A DNA stretch of 29,074 nt from Pleurocapsa sp. MO_226.B13 (GCA_030064795.1 JASJEI010000296.1:1-29074); one strand, 5' to 3'; positions 8,772-18,330 are shown, counted from the stretch's first letter. The notes: a model not told the origin generated them from the letters alone. Numbers and translations: made by a program.

Positions 8772-9617
8772 TTATTCTCGCTCTCGATCGGGAGTAGCTT
8801 CAGATTTTTTAATTTCTTGGATTAATCTTTCCATTTCATCGCCAATTTGGTCTTTGTATTCTGCTGGTGCAGCAATGTAGGCTTTTTCTAGGATTGGTTG
8901 GGCCTCGCTCAACTGACCTTGTTTTTCTAATACTAAACCTTTAGCTAAAATTGGACGAAAATCAGACTCATTAGCTTGAGCTAGCTCATCGTAGACAGCG
9001 ATCGCCTCTCCATAACGTTCTTGCTCTGTGTATATTTCTCCTAAGAGAAATTCTACTGAGTCTCGGTCGATTGAGTTGGCATTGGGGCTATCTTTATCTG
9101 CTTGTTTAATCGTTTTTTTCAACAGAGCGATCGCTCTTTCGGGTAAGTCTTGACTCAAATACAAATTACTTACACCTGTCAGAGCATAAATGTCTCCTGG
9201 ATCGGATGCTAGAACTCGATTGTAGGCTGCTGCTGCTCCCTCATAATCCTGGAGCTGTTGTTTGGCTTGAGCCAGTAAAATTGTGTATTCTGTTTGCTCT
9301 GGGTTAAGTTTTGCTAATTTTTCCAAAGGCGCGATCGCACCTGCCAGATCCTTTTGCTTTAGTCTAATTTGAAGTAAACCCGTTAAGGCGGTATTGTTGT
9401 TTGGCTCTCGTTCTAGAACCTTTTGATAACCAGAAGCCTCTGCCTCTAGCCTAGCTAATTCTTGCTGAGACAATGTAACTACTTCACTGTCTGAATTCTT
9501 AGCCAACTGAGTTCCTTCGACCACACTTCCGACCAAAGGTAGGGCAGAAACAGTAATCAAAGAAAACAACATTATCCCCAAAACAACATAAACCCAGCTA
9601 CTATACTTTTTTTTCAT
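8772..9617 (-). CDS. Membrane-anchored tetratricopeptide (TPR) repeat protein
   Basis: Protein of 281 residues with a single hydrophobic N-terminal segment (WVYVVLGIMLFSLITVSAL), read as an uncleaved anchor or signal peptide. The rest consists of TPR-type helical pairs. Clear units start near residues 60 (LEREPNNNTALTGLLQIRL), 92, 126 (AAAAYNRVLASDPGDIYAL), 160 and 203 (AIAVYDELAQANESDFRPI). TPR proteins are scaffolds for protein-protein contacts; in cyanobacteria many assist photosystem assembly, but nothing here shows this one's partner. The last 20 residues are highly charged. ATG start. plsC follows 44 bp later on the same strand. The upstream 233 bp are shared with the divergent hypothetical gene. 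Confidence 0.8.
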   Translation of the reverse strand: MKKKYSSWVYVVLGIMLFSLITVSALPLVGSVVEGTQLAKNSDSEVVTLSQQELARLEAEASGYQKVLEREPNNNTALTGLLQIRLKQKDLAGAIAPLEKLAKLNPEQTEYTILLAQAKQQLQDYEGAAAAYNRVLASDPGDIYALTGVSNLYLSQDLPERAIALLKKTIKQADKDSPNANSIDRDSVEFLLGEIYTEQERYGEAIAVYDELAQANESDFRPILAKGLVLEKQGQLSEAQPILEKAYIAAPAEYKDQIGDEMERLIQEIKKSEATPDRERE

Positions 9618-9850
9618 ACTCTTACTAACTCTTTTATTGCGACTAGGCGACTATACTTAATTTGTCCCTCGCGATCGTCTTGACGACTCTAGTATCGTCT
9701 ATTCTAGACCCATCAACCAGTTACTTATGATTTAATCTAAGCTTCTATAAACTGCGGGTTATTTTAATTTCCATGAGAGTATAAAATATGATCTCTTAGG
9801 TAATTAATCTCTCTTACATCTAATAATATTGCTGCGATATTTGTCGCTCT

Positions 9851-10678
9851 ATGAACTTGGCTAACAATAATCATCTTAATAAACCCAAAAAACCTGTTAC
9901 TGCTGCCAATCAATCGGTCGAGTCTACTATGTCTAATCAATCTTCTGATTCTATTTCTCCTAATACTCAAACCCAGTCTACACCAGAAAGAAAACAACCG
10001 ATTCCCCCACCGTCTCATCCCAGACAATATCGCGCTATTGGTTTGATTCAAGCTAAGTATCAACAAAGTGCCGAGCAAATGACTCAAGGTACTTTGATTA
10101 CTACCGATGGAGCAAAAATTGAGGCAGTTTTACTCGGTCGTATTATTAGTTTAATTAAAAATCATCTCGATCTAGAACGAGAACATCTTTGGGTGGTGTA
10201 TCCCAGAACTAAAGCCAAAGACGATCGCCTTCACGTTCAGATTGTCGGAGTTTGGGAACCAGAAACCTTGAACAAAGACGAAGAACTCGATCGAACTGCT
10301 GATGTCCAAGCCGAACATGGTTATTTTTCCATCCGAGGCGAAGTAATTTTTTATTCTCTAGAAGAAAAAACTATAATTATCAAAATTAAACAGTTTCCTC
10401 GCAAAGAGGGAGAAAAACCCAAGTTCTTTAAACTCAAGCTCAAAGGAGTTTTAGGAGAAAAACCCCTCAAGCGTTTTTGGGATGTTAAGGTCCGTCTGGA
10501 AGGGGAAGACCTAATTATTGAAGAAGGTACGGATTTAGGCTTCGCTCAAAAACGCAAACCAAAATATAAAAAAGACCCGAAAAAAATCAAACTCAAGTCT
10601 TCGCGTCCTAAGCGTCCCACCAAAACTGGTGCAACTGCAAGACCGATCTTACCAAAAAAGAAAAAGAAAACCGATTGA
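9851..10678 (+). CDS. Conserved hypothetical protein with lysine-rich tail
   Basis: Protein of 275 residues that I do not recognise by name. The first ~55 residues are low complexity, rich in Asn, Ser, Thr and Pro. A structured middle (about 56-220) starts RAIGLIQAKYQQS and alternates short beta-type segments such as HLWVVYPRT, LHVQIVGVWEP, YFSIRGEVIFYS and TIIIKIKQF, a pattern compatible with an OB-like beta barrel. The C-terminal ~50 residues are extremely basic (KRKPKYKKDPKKIKLKSS, ending PKKKKKTD), typical of nucleic-acid or ribosome binding. A role in RNA biology is a guess from composition. ATG 9851 is used; a second in-frame ATG at 9929 (MSNQSSD) is possible, and neither has a strong ribosome-binding site. 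It diverges from the TPR gene. Confidence 0.75.
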   Translation: MNLANNNHLNKPKKPVTAANQSVESTMSNQSSDSISPNTQTQSTPERKQPIPPPSHPRQYRAIGLIQAKYQQSAEQMTQGTLITTDGAKIEAVLLGRIISLIKNHLDLEREHLWVVYPRTKAKDDRLHVQIVGVWEPETLNKDEELDRTADVQAEHGYFSIRGEVIFYSLEEKTIIIKIKQFPRKEGEKPKFFKLKLKGVLGEKPLKRFWDVKVRLEGEDLIIEEGTDLGFAQKRKPKYKKDPKKIKLKSSRPKRPTKTGATARPILPKKKKKTD

Positions 10679-10989
10679 AAGCAAGGGAATTTGGGCAAAG
10701 ACAATTGGGCATTACACAATTAAGTCTTTTGCCCCCCTATTTTGCGAGCTGTTAACCGAGAGGTCTTTAATGTATCGAAAGTGAAGATTAAGGTGTCAAT
10801 GCCCACCAAAGATCGCATTGCGCTCTGATGATAGATAGATTTGGTGGATAACAAGCTATTTAGCGAAATGATAAGGAGATAGAGTCATGGGCGGCTTCGC
10901 ATATCGGCCGGGGACGTAAACGGGGCGTTGTCTTCACCTGAACTGAATTCAGGTGACAGCCCCAAAAGAATGCGCCCCTGCACGAATTA
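10679..10989. other. Convergent spacer with hairpins between hypothetical gene and carB
   Basis: 311 bp between two converging genes. It contains an element with perfect 8-bp arms CCACCAAA (10803-10810) and TTTGGTGG (10840-10847), a GC-rich patch around 10890-10925 whose GGCTTCGCAT string recalls the chlL-chlN repeat, and a strong hairpin at 10922-10963. No gene is seen. Confidence 0.55.
10922..10963 (-). terminator. Strong hairpin downstream of carB, possible terminator
   Basis: TCACCTGAA (10934-10942) pairs with TTCAGGTGA (10948-10956) around a 5-nt loop, and GGGGC/GCCCC extend the stem outward with a small internal bulge. It lies 27 bp beyond the carB stop. There is no T-run on either side, so classic intrinsic termination is uncertain; it may act as a transcript-end stabiliser. 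Confidence 0.4.
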
Positions 10990-13900
10990 CTAACTAATAT
11001 ATTCCTGCAATGCTTTAACCTCTAAAGGTTCGGACTGCAATGAGCGAATGGCGGCCACGGTGGCTTTTGCTCCTGCAATAGTGGTAATGATTGGTAGTTT
11101 GTAATCTAGTGCCATTCTTCTAATTAGTTGAGCATCGGTTTGAGATTCTTCTCCCGTAGGAGTATTGATAATCAGTTGTATTTGATTATTTTTGATTGAA
11201 TCTATGACGTGAGGGCGACCTTCGTGGAGCTTGAGGATTAAATCTACATCTTTAATCCCGTTAGCTTGCAATGCTTTCTGTGTTCCAGCAGTGGCGACAA
11301 TTTTGAAGCCGAGATCGATAAAATCTTGAACTACGGGAACGATCGCCTGTTTATCTCGTTCGTTCATGGAAACAAATACTGTCCCCGACAGGGCCAAATC
11401 TACTCCCGCCCCAATTTCGGCTTTAGCAAAGGCTTTACCAAAGTCACTATCTATTCCCATTACTTCTCCAGTGGAACGCATCTCAGGCCCTAAGAGAGTG
11501 TCGGTGCTGGGAAATTTATTAAAGGGTAATACCGCTTCTTTAACTGCGATATGTTTGGGGATGATTTCTCTTTCTACTCCCAAGGAGGATAGACTTTCTC
11601 CCGACATCACTAAAGAGGCGATTTTTGCCAGGGGAACGCCAGTAGCTTTAGAGACATAGGGGACAGTACGAGAAGCGCGGGGGTTGGCTTCGATGATATA
11701 AACTTGTTCTTCTTGAACCGCATACTGAATATTCATTAGTCCTACTACTTTTAAAGCTGTGGCTAGTTTCTGTGTCCAGTCCCGAATAGTGGCGATCGCA
11801 CTTTCTGGTAGAGAGTTATAAGGAATGGAACAGGCGGAATCTCCTGAATGTATACCCGCTTGCTCGATATGTTCCATAATGCCACCGATAACTACCTTAC
11901 CATCGCGATCGCAGAGAGCATCGACATCGACTTCAATTGCATCTTCTAAAAATTTATCAATTAAAATTGGATGGTCTGGTTCTACTTCTACCGCATAGGT
12001 CATGTAGTGTTGGAGATCGGCATCAGAATAAACGATTTCCATCGCTCTACCCCCCAAAACATAGGAAGGTCTTACCACTACAGGATAGGAAATACGGTTG
12101 GCAATTTTTAGGGATTCTTGGTAACTACGAGCAATTCCATTAGGAGGTTGTTCGATCTCTAATTCTCGCAAGATTTGTTCAAATCTTTCCCGATCTTCGG
12201 CAGCATCAATTGAATCTGGCGATGTCCCCCAAATCTTTACGAGTTCGGAGTTCGGAGTTTTAAGTTCGGAGTTGGCTAAATATTCCTGTAAAGGTACAGC
12301 TAACTTGAGGGGAGTCTGTCCGCCAAACTGAACGATGATACCTGCGGGTTGTTCGGCTTCGATGATATTGAGAACATCTTCTTTAGTTAAGGGTTCAAAG
12401 TAGAGGCGATCGCTGGTATCGTAATCGGTAGAAACGGTTTCGGGATTGGAATTTACCATGATCGTTTCGTAGCCCGCTGCGGAAAGGGCATAGGCTGCAT
12501 GGCAACAGCAGTAGTCAAATTCAATTCCCTGTCCGATGCGGTTTGGTCCTCCTCCCAGAATCATGACCTTGGATTTATCGGAAGGGGTAATCTCTGATTC
12601 TCCTGCTTCATAGGTAGAGTAATAGTAGGGCGTAAAGGCTTCAAATTCCGCAGCACAGGTATCTACTAACTTGTAAACTGGTAAAATCCCTAGTTCTTTA
12701 CGGTAGGCGCGAACCTTATCTTCACTAGTTTTAGTTGCGTAGGCAATTTGGCGATCGCTAAATCCCTGTTGTTTGATATAGCGCATCTGTCGAGCGGAGA
12801 TTTTTGGTAACTTAGTACCGAACAGAAATTTCTCCGTCACGATCAATTCTTGCATCTTATCCAAGAACCACATATCGATAGCGGTAAGTTCGTGAATTTC
12901 TTCGGGAGTCATCCCTAACCGCAAACCTTGATAGATGCTAAAGATTCTCTTGGGGTTGGGAGTACGCAGACTAGAACGAATCTGGGGAATTGAAGGTAAA
13001 GTTTCAGTGCGATCGCAACCAAAGCCGTAGCGACCTGTTTCTAAAGATCTCAGGGCTTTTTGAAAAGATTCATTAAAGGTTCGACCAATTGCCATTGCCT
13101 CGCCTACAGACTTCATTTGGGTGGTGAGAATTGGTTTTGTCCCAGGAAACTTCTCAAAGGCAAAACGGGGAATTTTGGTAACTACATAGTCGATAGTTGG
13201 TTCAAAGGATGCGGGTGTTTTTTTGGTAATATCATTGGATATCTCATCTAGGGTATAGCCTACTGCTAACTTAGCAGCGAATTTGGCAATGGGAAAACCC
13301 GTGGCTTTAGAAGCCAACGCCGAAGATCGAGATACACGAGGATTCATCTCGATGACAATTACCTCACCATCGATCGGATTAACCGCAAACTGAATATTAG
13401 ACCCCCCTGTCTCTACGCCAATTTCGCGAATGATCGCCAAAGAATAGTCCCGCAAACGCTGATATTCTTTATCAGTCAGGGTTTGGGCTGGAGCAACGGT
13501 AATCGAATCCCCCGTATGTATACCCATCGGATCAATATTTTCAATCGAACAGATAATCACTACGTTATCTGCTAAATCCCGCATGACTTCTAGTTCGTAT
13601 TCCTTCCAACCTAAAAGAGACTTATCTACCAGAATCTGACCTACAGGAGAAGCATCAATACCCATTACGGACATCTGTTCGTATTCTTCCTGGTTATAAG
13701 CAATACCTCCTCCCGTACCTCCTAAAGTAAATGCAGGACGGATAATCAAAGGATAGCTACCTATCTCTATGGCGATTTCTTTTGCTTCTGCTAAGTTATT
13801 GGCAATACCCGAAGGACACATCGGTATACCAATTTTTGCCATTGCTTCTTTAAACAGCAGCCGATCTTCTGCCTTTTCAATTGCGGGTAATTTTGCCCCG

Positions 13901-14247
13901 ATTAGTTCTACGTTATATTTATCCAGTACTCCACTTTTTGCCAGCGATACGGCAACATTTAATGCCGTTTGTCCCCCCATTGTTGGCAACAAAGCATCTG
14001 GTTTTTCTTTGGCAATTACCTTTTCTACTATCTCAGGTGTCAACGGCTCGATATAGGTGCGGTTTGCCATTTCTGGGTCGGTCATAATCGAGGCAGGATT
14101 GGAGTTGACCAAAACCACCTCATACCCTTCTTCTCGCAATGCTTTACAGGCTTGTGTTCCAGAATAGTCAAATTCACAAGCTTGTCCGATGACTATCGGG
14201 CCCGAACCAAGAAGTAAAATTTTGTGGAGGTCGTTGCGACGGGGCAT
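10990..14247 (-). CDS. carB: Carbamoyl-phosphate synthase large subunit
   Basis: CarB makes carbamoyl phosphate from bicarbonate, ammonia (delivered by CarA from glutamine) and two ATP, feeding arginine and pyrimidine synthesis. The 1085-residue protein has the usual duplicated layout. The first synthetase half starts [20 protein letters not shown], with its ATP-grasp near [18 protein letters not shown]. The second half starts [19 protein letters not shown], with ATP-grasp [19 protein letters not shown]-terminal MGS-like allosteric domain follows ([11 protein letters not shown]...IDSIKNN). Residues about 658-669 ([11 protein letters not shown]) are encoded by an in-frame heptamer repeat and lengthen the loop before the second ATP-grasp. 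ATG start. carA is not adjacent, which is common in cyanobacteria. Bicarbonate use links it loosely to the carbon-uptake genes nearby. Confidence 0.98.
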   Translation of the reverse strand: MPRRNDLHKILLLGSGPIVIGQACEFDYSGTQACKALREEGYEVVLVNSNPASIMTDPEMANRTYIEPLTPEIVEKVIAKEKPDALLPTMGGQTALNVAVSLAKSGVLDKYNVELIGAKLPAIEKAEDRLLFKEAMAKIGIPMCPSGIANNLAEAKEIAIEIGSYPLIIRPAFTLGGTGGGIAYNQEEYEQMSVMGIDASPVGQILVDKSLLGWKEYELEVMRDLADNVVIICSIENIDPMGIHTGDSITVAPAQTLTDKEYQRLRDYSLAIIREIGVETGGSNIQFAVNPIDGEVIVIEMNPRVSRSSALASKATGFPIAKFAAKLAVGYTLDEISNDITKKTPASFEPTIDYVVTKIPRFAFEKFPGTKPILTTQMKSVGEAMAIGRTFNESFQKALRSLETGRYGFGCDRTETLPSIPQIRSSLRTPNPKRIFSIYQGLRLGMTPEEIHELTAIDMWFLDKMQELIVTEKFLFGTKLPKISARQMRYIKQQGFSDRQIAYATKTSEDKVRAYRKELGILPVYKLVDTCAAEFEAFTPYYYSTYEAGESEITPSDKSKVMILGGGPNRIGQGIEFDYCCCHAAYALSAAGYETIMVNSNPETVSTDYDTSDRLYFEPLTKEDVLNIIEAEQPAGIIVQFGGQTPLKLAVPLQEYLANSELKTPNSELVKIWGTSPDSIDAAEDRERFEQILRELEIEQPPNGIARSYQESLKIANRISYPVVVRPSYVLGGRAMEIVYSDADLQHYMTYAVEVEPDHPILIDKFLEDAIEVDVDALCDRDGKVVIGGIMEHIEQAGIHSGDSACSIPYNSLPESAIATIRDWTQKLATALKVVGLMNIQYAVQEEQVYIIEANPRASRTVPYVSKATGVPLAKIASLVMSGESLSSLGVEREIIPKHIAVKEAVLPFNKFPSTDTLLGPEMRSTGEVMGIDSDFGKAFAKAEIGAGVDLALSGTVFVSMNERDKQAIVPVVQDFIDLGFKIVATAGTQKALQANGIKDVDLILKLHEGRPHVIDSIKNNQIQLIINTPTGEESQTDAQLIRRMALDYKLPIITTIAGAKATVAAIRSLQSEPLEVKALQEYIS
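12241..12275 (-). repeat. STRR-type heptamer repeat inside carB
   Basis: On the minus strand this reads AACTCCG, AACTTAA, AACTCCG, AACTCCG, AACTC: a 7-bp tandem repeat with one degenerate unit, totalling 33 bp. It encodes 11 residues ([11 protein letters not shown]) in the carB frame. Heptameric short tandem repeats (STRR) are known from cyanobacterial genomes, usually between genes. Confidence 0.75.
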
Positions 14248-14470
14248 ATTACTTTGTCTTTCGCCTAACTTATACTGCTAGCGTTTCATTGTATAGTTTC
14301 TTGCGCCCCATAACAGTATTCGCTTTATCTACATTTAATAATATTGGCTTTTATCTTCTTTGACTGCGTTGAAATTTTATCGAGTTGGTAAAAGGCGATC
14401 GCTTTGTAGTTAATTTGAAAATGAGTCATTAGCAGATCGTCCTTGAAAGCATGCAAAAAAAGCTTGGATG

Positions 14471-14501
14471 CCCGCTCTCTATCCGTAGGATGAGAGTCGG
14501 G
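14471..14501. other. Compact 31-nt hairpin in the carB upstream region
   Basis: CCCG-CTCTC-T-ATCC pairs with GGAT-GAGAG-T-CGGG around a 3-nt loop (GTA), giving 13 base pairs with two single-base bulges. It lies about 220 bp upstream of carB and would be in its leader if transcription starts that far out; it could equally be part of a small RNA on either strand. It has no terminator-like T-run. Confidence 0.4.
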
Positions 14502-14635
14502 AGGAAGTCACATAAAGCGATCGATAGTTTACAGGACTTGGGGATGTGGTCGCTCGATCGCGAAAACTGCTGTAAATTTCTTGTAGTCTCTTGTAGTCAT
14601 CAGACACACCTAATTCAAGTCCATAATTGTGCGGA

Positions 14636-14677
14636 AAAGAAAAAAGGATGAAGTTAGAGATTACTCTAGCATCATCC
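14636..14677 (-). terminator. Intrinsic terminator of the rbcL-rbcX-rbcS operon
   Basis: On the minus strand GGATGA pairs with TCATCC (plus-strand positions 14672-14677 and 14646-14651), with an inner TAGAG/CTCTA stem around a TAAT loop. It is followed by TTTTTTCTTTTC. It lies about 90 bp beyond the rbcS stop, in the right place and orientation. A second small hairpin, AAGGTT/AACCTT, lies between it and rbcS. Confidence 0.8.
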
Positions 14678-14764
14678 TCAGAAGGTTATTTTAACCTTAT
14701 CCAGATATCTTGAATTAAAAGATGGATAACCTGATTTATACAGGCAACTAGATCGACTTGCTGC

Positions 14765-15100
14765 CTAGTAACGGCTTTGGGTGGGTTTGTAAACGATAAA
14801 ACTTACAGTTTGGCACTGTTTGATGTTGTCAAATCCAACTACACGAATGTAACAATCAGAATACTCAGAACGACATTCACGTACTTCGTTTAGTACCTCT
14901 TGAGAACTACGAGCATCGAATAAAGGTAACTTCCAAAGAGTCCAGTGGTGGAGATCGGGAGTAGGATCTTTCTCAAATTCTACGCCAGGAATATAACCTT
15001 GGTCGATCATGTAGTCAATTTGTTTAGCAATTTGCTGATCGGTCAAAGGAGGTAAATAAGAAAGGGTTTCGTAACGACGCTCTTTAGGTAAAGTTTTCAT
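14765..15100 (-). CDS. rbcS: Ribulose bisphosphate carboxylase small subunit
   Basis: RbcS caps the L8S8 Rubisco of the Calvin cycle inside the carboxysome. At 111 residues it has the usual cyanobacterial length. The N-terminus [19 protein letters not shown], the [15 protein letters not shown] segment and VRVVGFDN-type core ([14 protein letters not shown]) are all characteristic. It starts 25 nt after the rbcX stop, closing the rbcL-rbcX-rbcS operon, and the operon terminator follows. Its sequence also serves as the model for the four RbcS-like modules of CcmM upstream. Confidence 0.98.
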   Translation of the reverse strand: MKTLPKERRYETLSYLPPLTDQQIAKQIDYMIDQGYIPGVEFEKDPTPDLHHWTLWKLPLFDARSSQEVLNEVRECRSEYSDCYIRVVGFDNIKQCQTVSFIVYKPTQSRY

Positions 15101-15125
15101 GGTTTATTGTTCCGTATAGTTTGTT

Positions 15126-15539
15126 TTAATCAGAATCTTCAGTTTCTCTCGAAGCCTCAGAAGTGTCTAAAGACGATCCTTTAGTTTCTTCCTCTGGCGA
15201 TCGAGTAAGACGTTCCAAAAGACTGCGACGATGAGTCAGATTATCTTGCTTAATTCCAAAAGTAACCATTTCAGGTAAAAATTCTAGAATTTGCTCCGCT
15301 ATGCTGTCGCGAACGGTCATTATCCGCAGAGCTAATTCTTTGCCTCTTGGTTCGGACATAATTTCTTCGAGATAGGCTTCTGCATCGCGCAGTTTTCCTC
15401 CCGAAGAATATTGCCGCAGCCAAATGGCTTCACCTGGATTGGTTTCTGCTAGCTGTTCGATTACTAGCATTACCGCTTTATAGGTCAGATAATTTTGGAT
15501 GACTCTTGCCGTATCTTTGGCAATATCTTTAGGTTGCAT
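15126..15539 (-). CDS. rbcX: Rubisco assembly chaperone RbcX
   Basis: RbcX is a homodimeric helical chaperone that clamps the C-terminal tail of newly folded RbcL and promotes L8 core assembly. The protein has 137 residues. The conserved IQNYLTYKAVMLVIEQL helix forms the RbcL-tail groove, and the family-typical NPGEAIWLRQYSSGGKLRDAE is also present. The last ~25 residues (SPEEETKGSSLDTSEASRE) are an acidic, Ser-rich disordered tail, which varies between species. It lies 107 bp after rbcL and 25 bp before rbcS, the standard cyanobacterial order. Confidence 0.96.
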   Translation of the reverse strand: MQPKDIAKDTARVIQNYLTYKAVMLVIEQLAETNPGEAIWLRQYSSGGKLRDAEAYLEEIMSEPRGKELALRIMTVRDSIAEQILEFLPEMVTFGIKQDNLTHRRSLLERLTRSPEEETKGSSLDTSEASRETEDSD

Positions 15540-15646
15540 TTAGTTCAGGACAGTTATTCTGGGATATTAAACTTGGTCTATAATTGTTCCTCATTTGTAA
15601 TCCCAGATTTAACTACTTACTGTTCGCTAATAACTATTCTCTGCCT

Positions 15647-17062
15647 TTAGAGAGTATCTACTGCCTCAAACTCAAACTTGATTTCTTTCCAGAGTTCGCA
15701 AGCTGCTGCTAGTTCTGGACTCCAACGACAAGCTTCACGAATTACATCGTTACCTTCGCGAGCCAAAGAACGACCTTCGTTACGAGCTTGGATACAAGCT
15801 TCTAGAGCGACGCGGTTAGCAGTTGCACCAGGAGCATTACCCCAGGGGTGTCCTAATGTACCACCACCAAACTGCAAACAAGAATCATCACCAAAGATTT
15901 CTACCAGTGCGGGCATGTGCCATACATGGATACCACCAGAAGCGACGGGCATGGTGCCAGGCATAGAAGCCCAATCTTGAGTAAAGAAGTTACCGCGAGA
16001 ACGATCTTCTTCTACGTAGTCTTCACGCATTTGGTCAACAAAACCTAAAGTGATGTCTCTTTCACCTTCAAGTTTGCCTACAACAGTACCAGAGTGTAGG
16101 TGGTCGCCACCAGACATCCGCAGACATTTTGCTAAAACGCGGAAGTGGATACCATGATTTCTTTGGCGGTCAATTACTGCGTGCATTGCACGGTGAATGT
16201 GCAACAGTTTGCCATTCTTACGACACCACTTAGCCAAAGTAGTATTAGCTGTAAAACCACCAGTTATGAAGTCGTGCATGATAATGGGTGTACCAATTTC
16301 TTTGGCAAACTCAGCACGCTCTAACATTTGCTCGCAGGTAGCAGCAGTTACGTTGAGGTAGTGACCTTTTACTTCGTTAGTTTCTGCTTGCGCTTTTTCA
16401 ATTGCTTCTTGCACGAATAAAAAGCGATCGCGCCAACGCATAAACGGCTGAGAGTTGATGTTTTCGTCGTCTTTGGTGAAATCTAGACCACCACGAAGAC
16501 ATTCATAAACTGCACGTCCGTAGTTTTTAGCCGATAGACCTAGTTTGGGTTTAATTGTACAACCCAATAAAGGACGACCGTATTTGTTTAATAAATCTCT
16601 TTCCACAGTGATTCCGTGAGGAGGCCCTTGGAAAGTCTTCATTAAAGCTACGGGAATACGAATATCCTCTAGACGCAATGCACGTAGAGCTTTGAAACCA
16701 AATACGTTACCGACCAAAGAAGTAAGAATGTTGGTGACAGAACCCTCTTCAAATAAATCCATGGGATAAGCGACAAAACAGAAATACTGATTGTCTTCTC
16801 CAGGAACGGGTTCAACTTCGTAACAACGACCTTTGTAACGGTCAAGGTCAGTTAAACCATCAGTCCATACTGTTGTCCAAGTACCAGTGGAAGATTCCGC
16901 AGCTACCGCAGCAGCACATTCTTCGGCGGGAACGCCAGGTTGAGGGGTCATGCGGAAACAAGCTAAAAGGTCTGTGTCCTTGGGGGTATAGTCTGGGGTG
17001 TAATAAGTTAGGCGATAGTCTTGTACACCAGCCTTAAATCCAGCATCTGTCTTAGTTGCCAT
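15647..17062 (-). CDS. rbcL: Ribulose bisphosphate carboxylase large subunit (Form IB)
   Basis: Catalytic subunit of Rubisco, fixing CO2 onto ribulose 1,5-bisphosphate. The 471-residue protein begins [21 protein letters not shown], as in cyanobacterial Form IB enzymes. The catalytic lysine is Lys171 (TIKPKLGLS, Lys175 in plant numbering). The carbamylated lysine is Lys197 (LDFTKDDE, Lys201), followed by the Mg2+ ligands Asp199 and Glu200. The loop containing HIHRAMHAV is intact. The start is ATG 17062 with GGAGG 11 nt upstream. Another ATG overlapping that site would give only a six-codon out-of-frame peptide. A 602-bp spacer with a 22-bp palindrome separates it from ccmN, so it probably has its own promoter besides possible read-through. 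Confidence 0.99.
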   Translation of the reverse strand: MATKTDAGFKAGVQDYRLTYYTPDYTPKDTDLLACFRMTPQPGVPAEECAAAVAAESSTGTWTTVWTDGLTDLDRYKGRCYEVEPVPGEDNQYFCFVAYPMDLFEEGSVTNILTSLVGNVFGFKALRALRLEDIRIPVALMKTFQGPPHGITVERDLLNKYGRPLLGCTIKPKLGLSAKNYGRAVYECLRGGLDFTKDDENINSQPFMRWRDRFLFVQEAIEKAQAETNEVKGHYLNVTAATCEQMLERAEFAKEIGTPIIMHDFITGGFTANTTLAKWCRKNGKLLHIHRAMHAVIDRQRNHGIHFRVLAKCLRMSGGDHLHSGTVVGKLEGERDITLGFVDQMREDYVEEDRSRGNFFTQDWASMPGTMPVASGGIHVWHMPALVEIFGDDSCLQFGGGTLGHPWGNAPGATANRVALEACIQARNEGRSLAREGNDVIREACRWSPELAAACELWKEIKFEFEAVDTL

Positions 17063-17664
17063 GTTCGGTCATTCCTCCATAATTTAAACGCTTAATTTTT
17101 GCTTTCCTCTAGAGTCATTCAATCTTGCCGACTCTACACCGTTAAAAAAATCAGTAGAAAGATATCTCGCGGTCTTTAAAAAAAATCGTTGCTTCATGTA
17201 GCTCAATTAGCTACTTTTTTAGCAATTTCTTATGTAAACACCATAGCATGAATCTTAATCTTTTCTGAGTATTTTTAACTCGATTGTAATTGGATTATTT
17301 TTTAGATTAGATTAATTAATCTAATCAATATTGCAACTGATTATTCAAATAATTAAGAATTATTAATATTTTCTTTATTCTCTTTAGTTATGGGCTATTT
17401 TCCAGTGAGTCAGGGAGTTAGCTGGCTAAGCATATATACTCAGACATATTGTCAAGAAATCCAGGCATCTTTAGTATAGATAATGAGGATAAACGCCTTG
17501 TTTTTTGACTAAAGACTATATTAGCAGATAACGAAAAAATGCCAAAAACCGACACATACACAGTATTGCATCGACTTAAAAGATATATTAACGCTAGCGA
17601 GTAAATTTCAGCTATTTTTTCCTAATAAATATATATATAGCTTTTAATTAGCTTTTTTAGGCTA
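17063..17664. promoter_or_regulatory. rbcL promoter and leader region
   Basis: 602 bp of AT-rich DNA between ccmN and rbcL. It includes a 22-bp perfect palindrome (17305-17326), a minus-strand TTGACA at 17455-17450 with only weak -10 options 15-17 bp on, and the rbcL ribosome-binding site. Long leaders are usual for cyanobacterial rbcL. No terminator with a clear stem and T-run is seen just after ccmN, so some read-through is possible. Confidence 0.55.
17305..17326. promoter_or_regulatory. 22-bp perfect palindrome upstream of rbcL
   Basis: GATTAGATTAA (17305-17315) is followed immediately by its reverse complement TTAATCTAATC (17316-17326), centred about 250 bp before the rbcL start. LysR-type regulators of carbon fixation (RbcR/CmpR/CcmR families) bind AT-rich dyads of this general kind. 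The link to any one of them is inference. Confidence 0.5.
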
Positions 17665-18330
17665 TTATTCTAATTTTTTCGGGTTAGACTCTAAATTTTT
17701 CTTGTGAGGAAATAAAGTCACCAAAAGTTGATTAATATAGACTTGTCCTACCACAGAATCTTTGTCTTTTTTAATTTCAGACCGAACTGTTTCTGCTGGA
17801 GCAGTTGGAGTTGTGTTTTTGTCTTGTTGGTGATTATTTACCGCAGTTTTTTTAACTGATGGCTGGTCTTTGCTGCTGGCTTTCGCGCCATTTTGCTGAC
17901 TCGTATTCGAGGGAGATGGTGATGAACTACGCTCGGCATTATTTTGCTCCTGGTTATCTGGAGCTAGATTTAACTTACGAGAAGTATCACCCAAAACCGA
18001 ACCTGGTTCGATGACTTTCATCGCTTCAACATCTGCTTGAAAGATCGTTACAGCAGTGCCAATACAGGCGTTATTACCGATTTTGCTAGCACCAACTATC
18101 AAAACCCCAGAACCCAATATAGCTCCAGTATCTATTTCGATTGAACCAATACAAGCATTAATAATTACCCCCATACCAATGCAAACATCAGCACCAATAA
18201 CAATACGACAATCTGGAGCAGCCTGTAAGATAACTCCTGGTGCAAGAGATGCTGTGGGATGAATTTCCACATCGCCACTAATACGTATGTCTTTGTTCAA
18301 AACAGGTTGCGGAGGTGGTAAGTAAATCAT
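17665..18330 (-). CDS. ccmN: Carboxysome assembly protein CcmN
   Basis: CcmN connects the CcmM/Rubisco core to the CcmK shell of the beta-carboxysome. The 221-residue protein has a left-handed beta-helix of hexapeptide repeats at about 10-110 (VEIHPTASLAPGV, IDTGAILGSGVLIVG, IGNNACIGTAVTI). A disordered linker rich in Ser, Asn, Gln and Lys covers about 120-192. A short amphipathic C-terminal helix, VGQVYINQLLVTLFPHKK (about 194-211), is the encapsulation peptide that binds shell proteins. A further ten polar residues follow it. The beta-helix is expected to bind the homologous N-terminal domain of CcmM, encoded just upstream. ATG start; 126 bp with a strong hairpin separate it from ccmM. Confidence 0.95.
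   Translation of the reverse strand: MIYLPPPQPVLNKDIRISGDVEIHPTASLAPGVILQAAPDCRIVIGADVCIGMGVIINACIGSIEIDTGAILGSGVLIVGASKIGNNACIGTAVTIFQADVEAMKVIEPGSVLGDTSRKLNLAPDNQEQNNAERSSSPSPSNTSQQNGAKASSKDQPSVKKTAVNNHQQDKNTTPTAPAETVRSEIKKDKDSVVGQVYINQLLVTLFPHKKNLESNPKKLE

Larger units (their letters stand above)
14248..14764. other. Spacer between carB and rbcS with structured segments
   Basis: 517 bp on the upstream side of carB. From the rbcS side it contains the rbc operon terminator (14636-14677), a 10-bp tandem repeat (CTTGTAGTCT, CTTGTAGTCA) near 14580-14600, a region with TTTACAG/CTGTAAA arms, and the compact hairpin at 14471-14501. The last ~200 bp before the carB start are AT-rich and probably contain its promoter. 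No supported gene is present. Confidence 0.55.

Noticed and set aside
9764..10087. Minus-strand frame of 107 codons opposite the hypothetical gene
   Set aside because: Antisense to the better-supported plus-strand gene, whose translation is protein-like.
14495..14520. GGGAGGAAGTC resembling the conserved start of RNase P RNA
   Set aside because: Only a short partial match; the rest of the ~400-nt RNase P core is absent and the space is too small.
14451..14651. 66-codon plus-strand frame in the carB-rbcS spacer
   Set aside because: No ribosome-binding site or homology pattern; it overlaps the hairpins and the rbc terminator.
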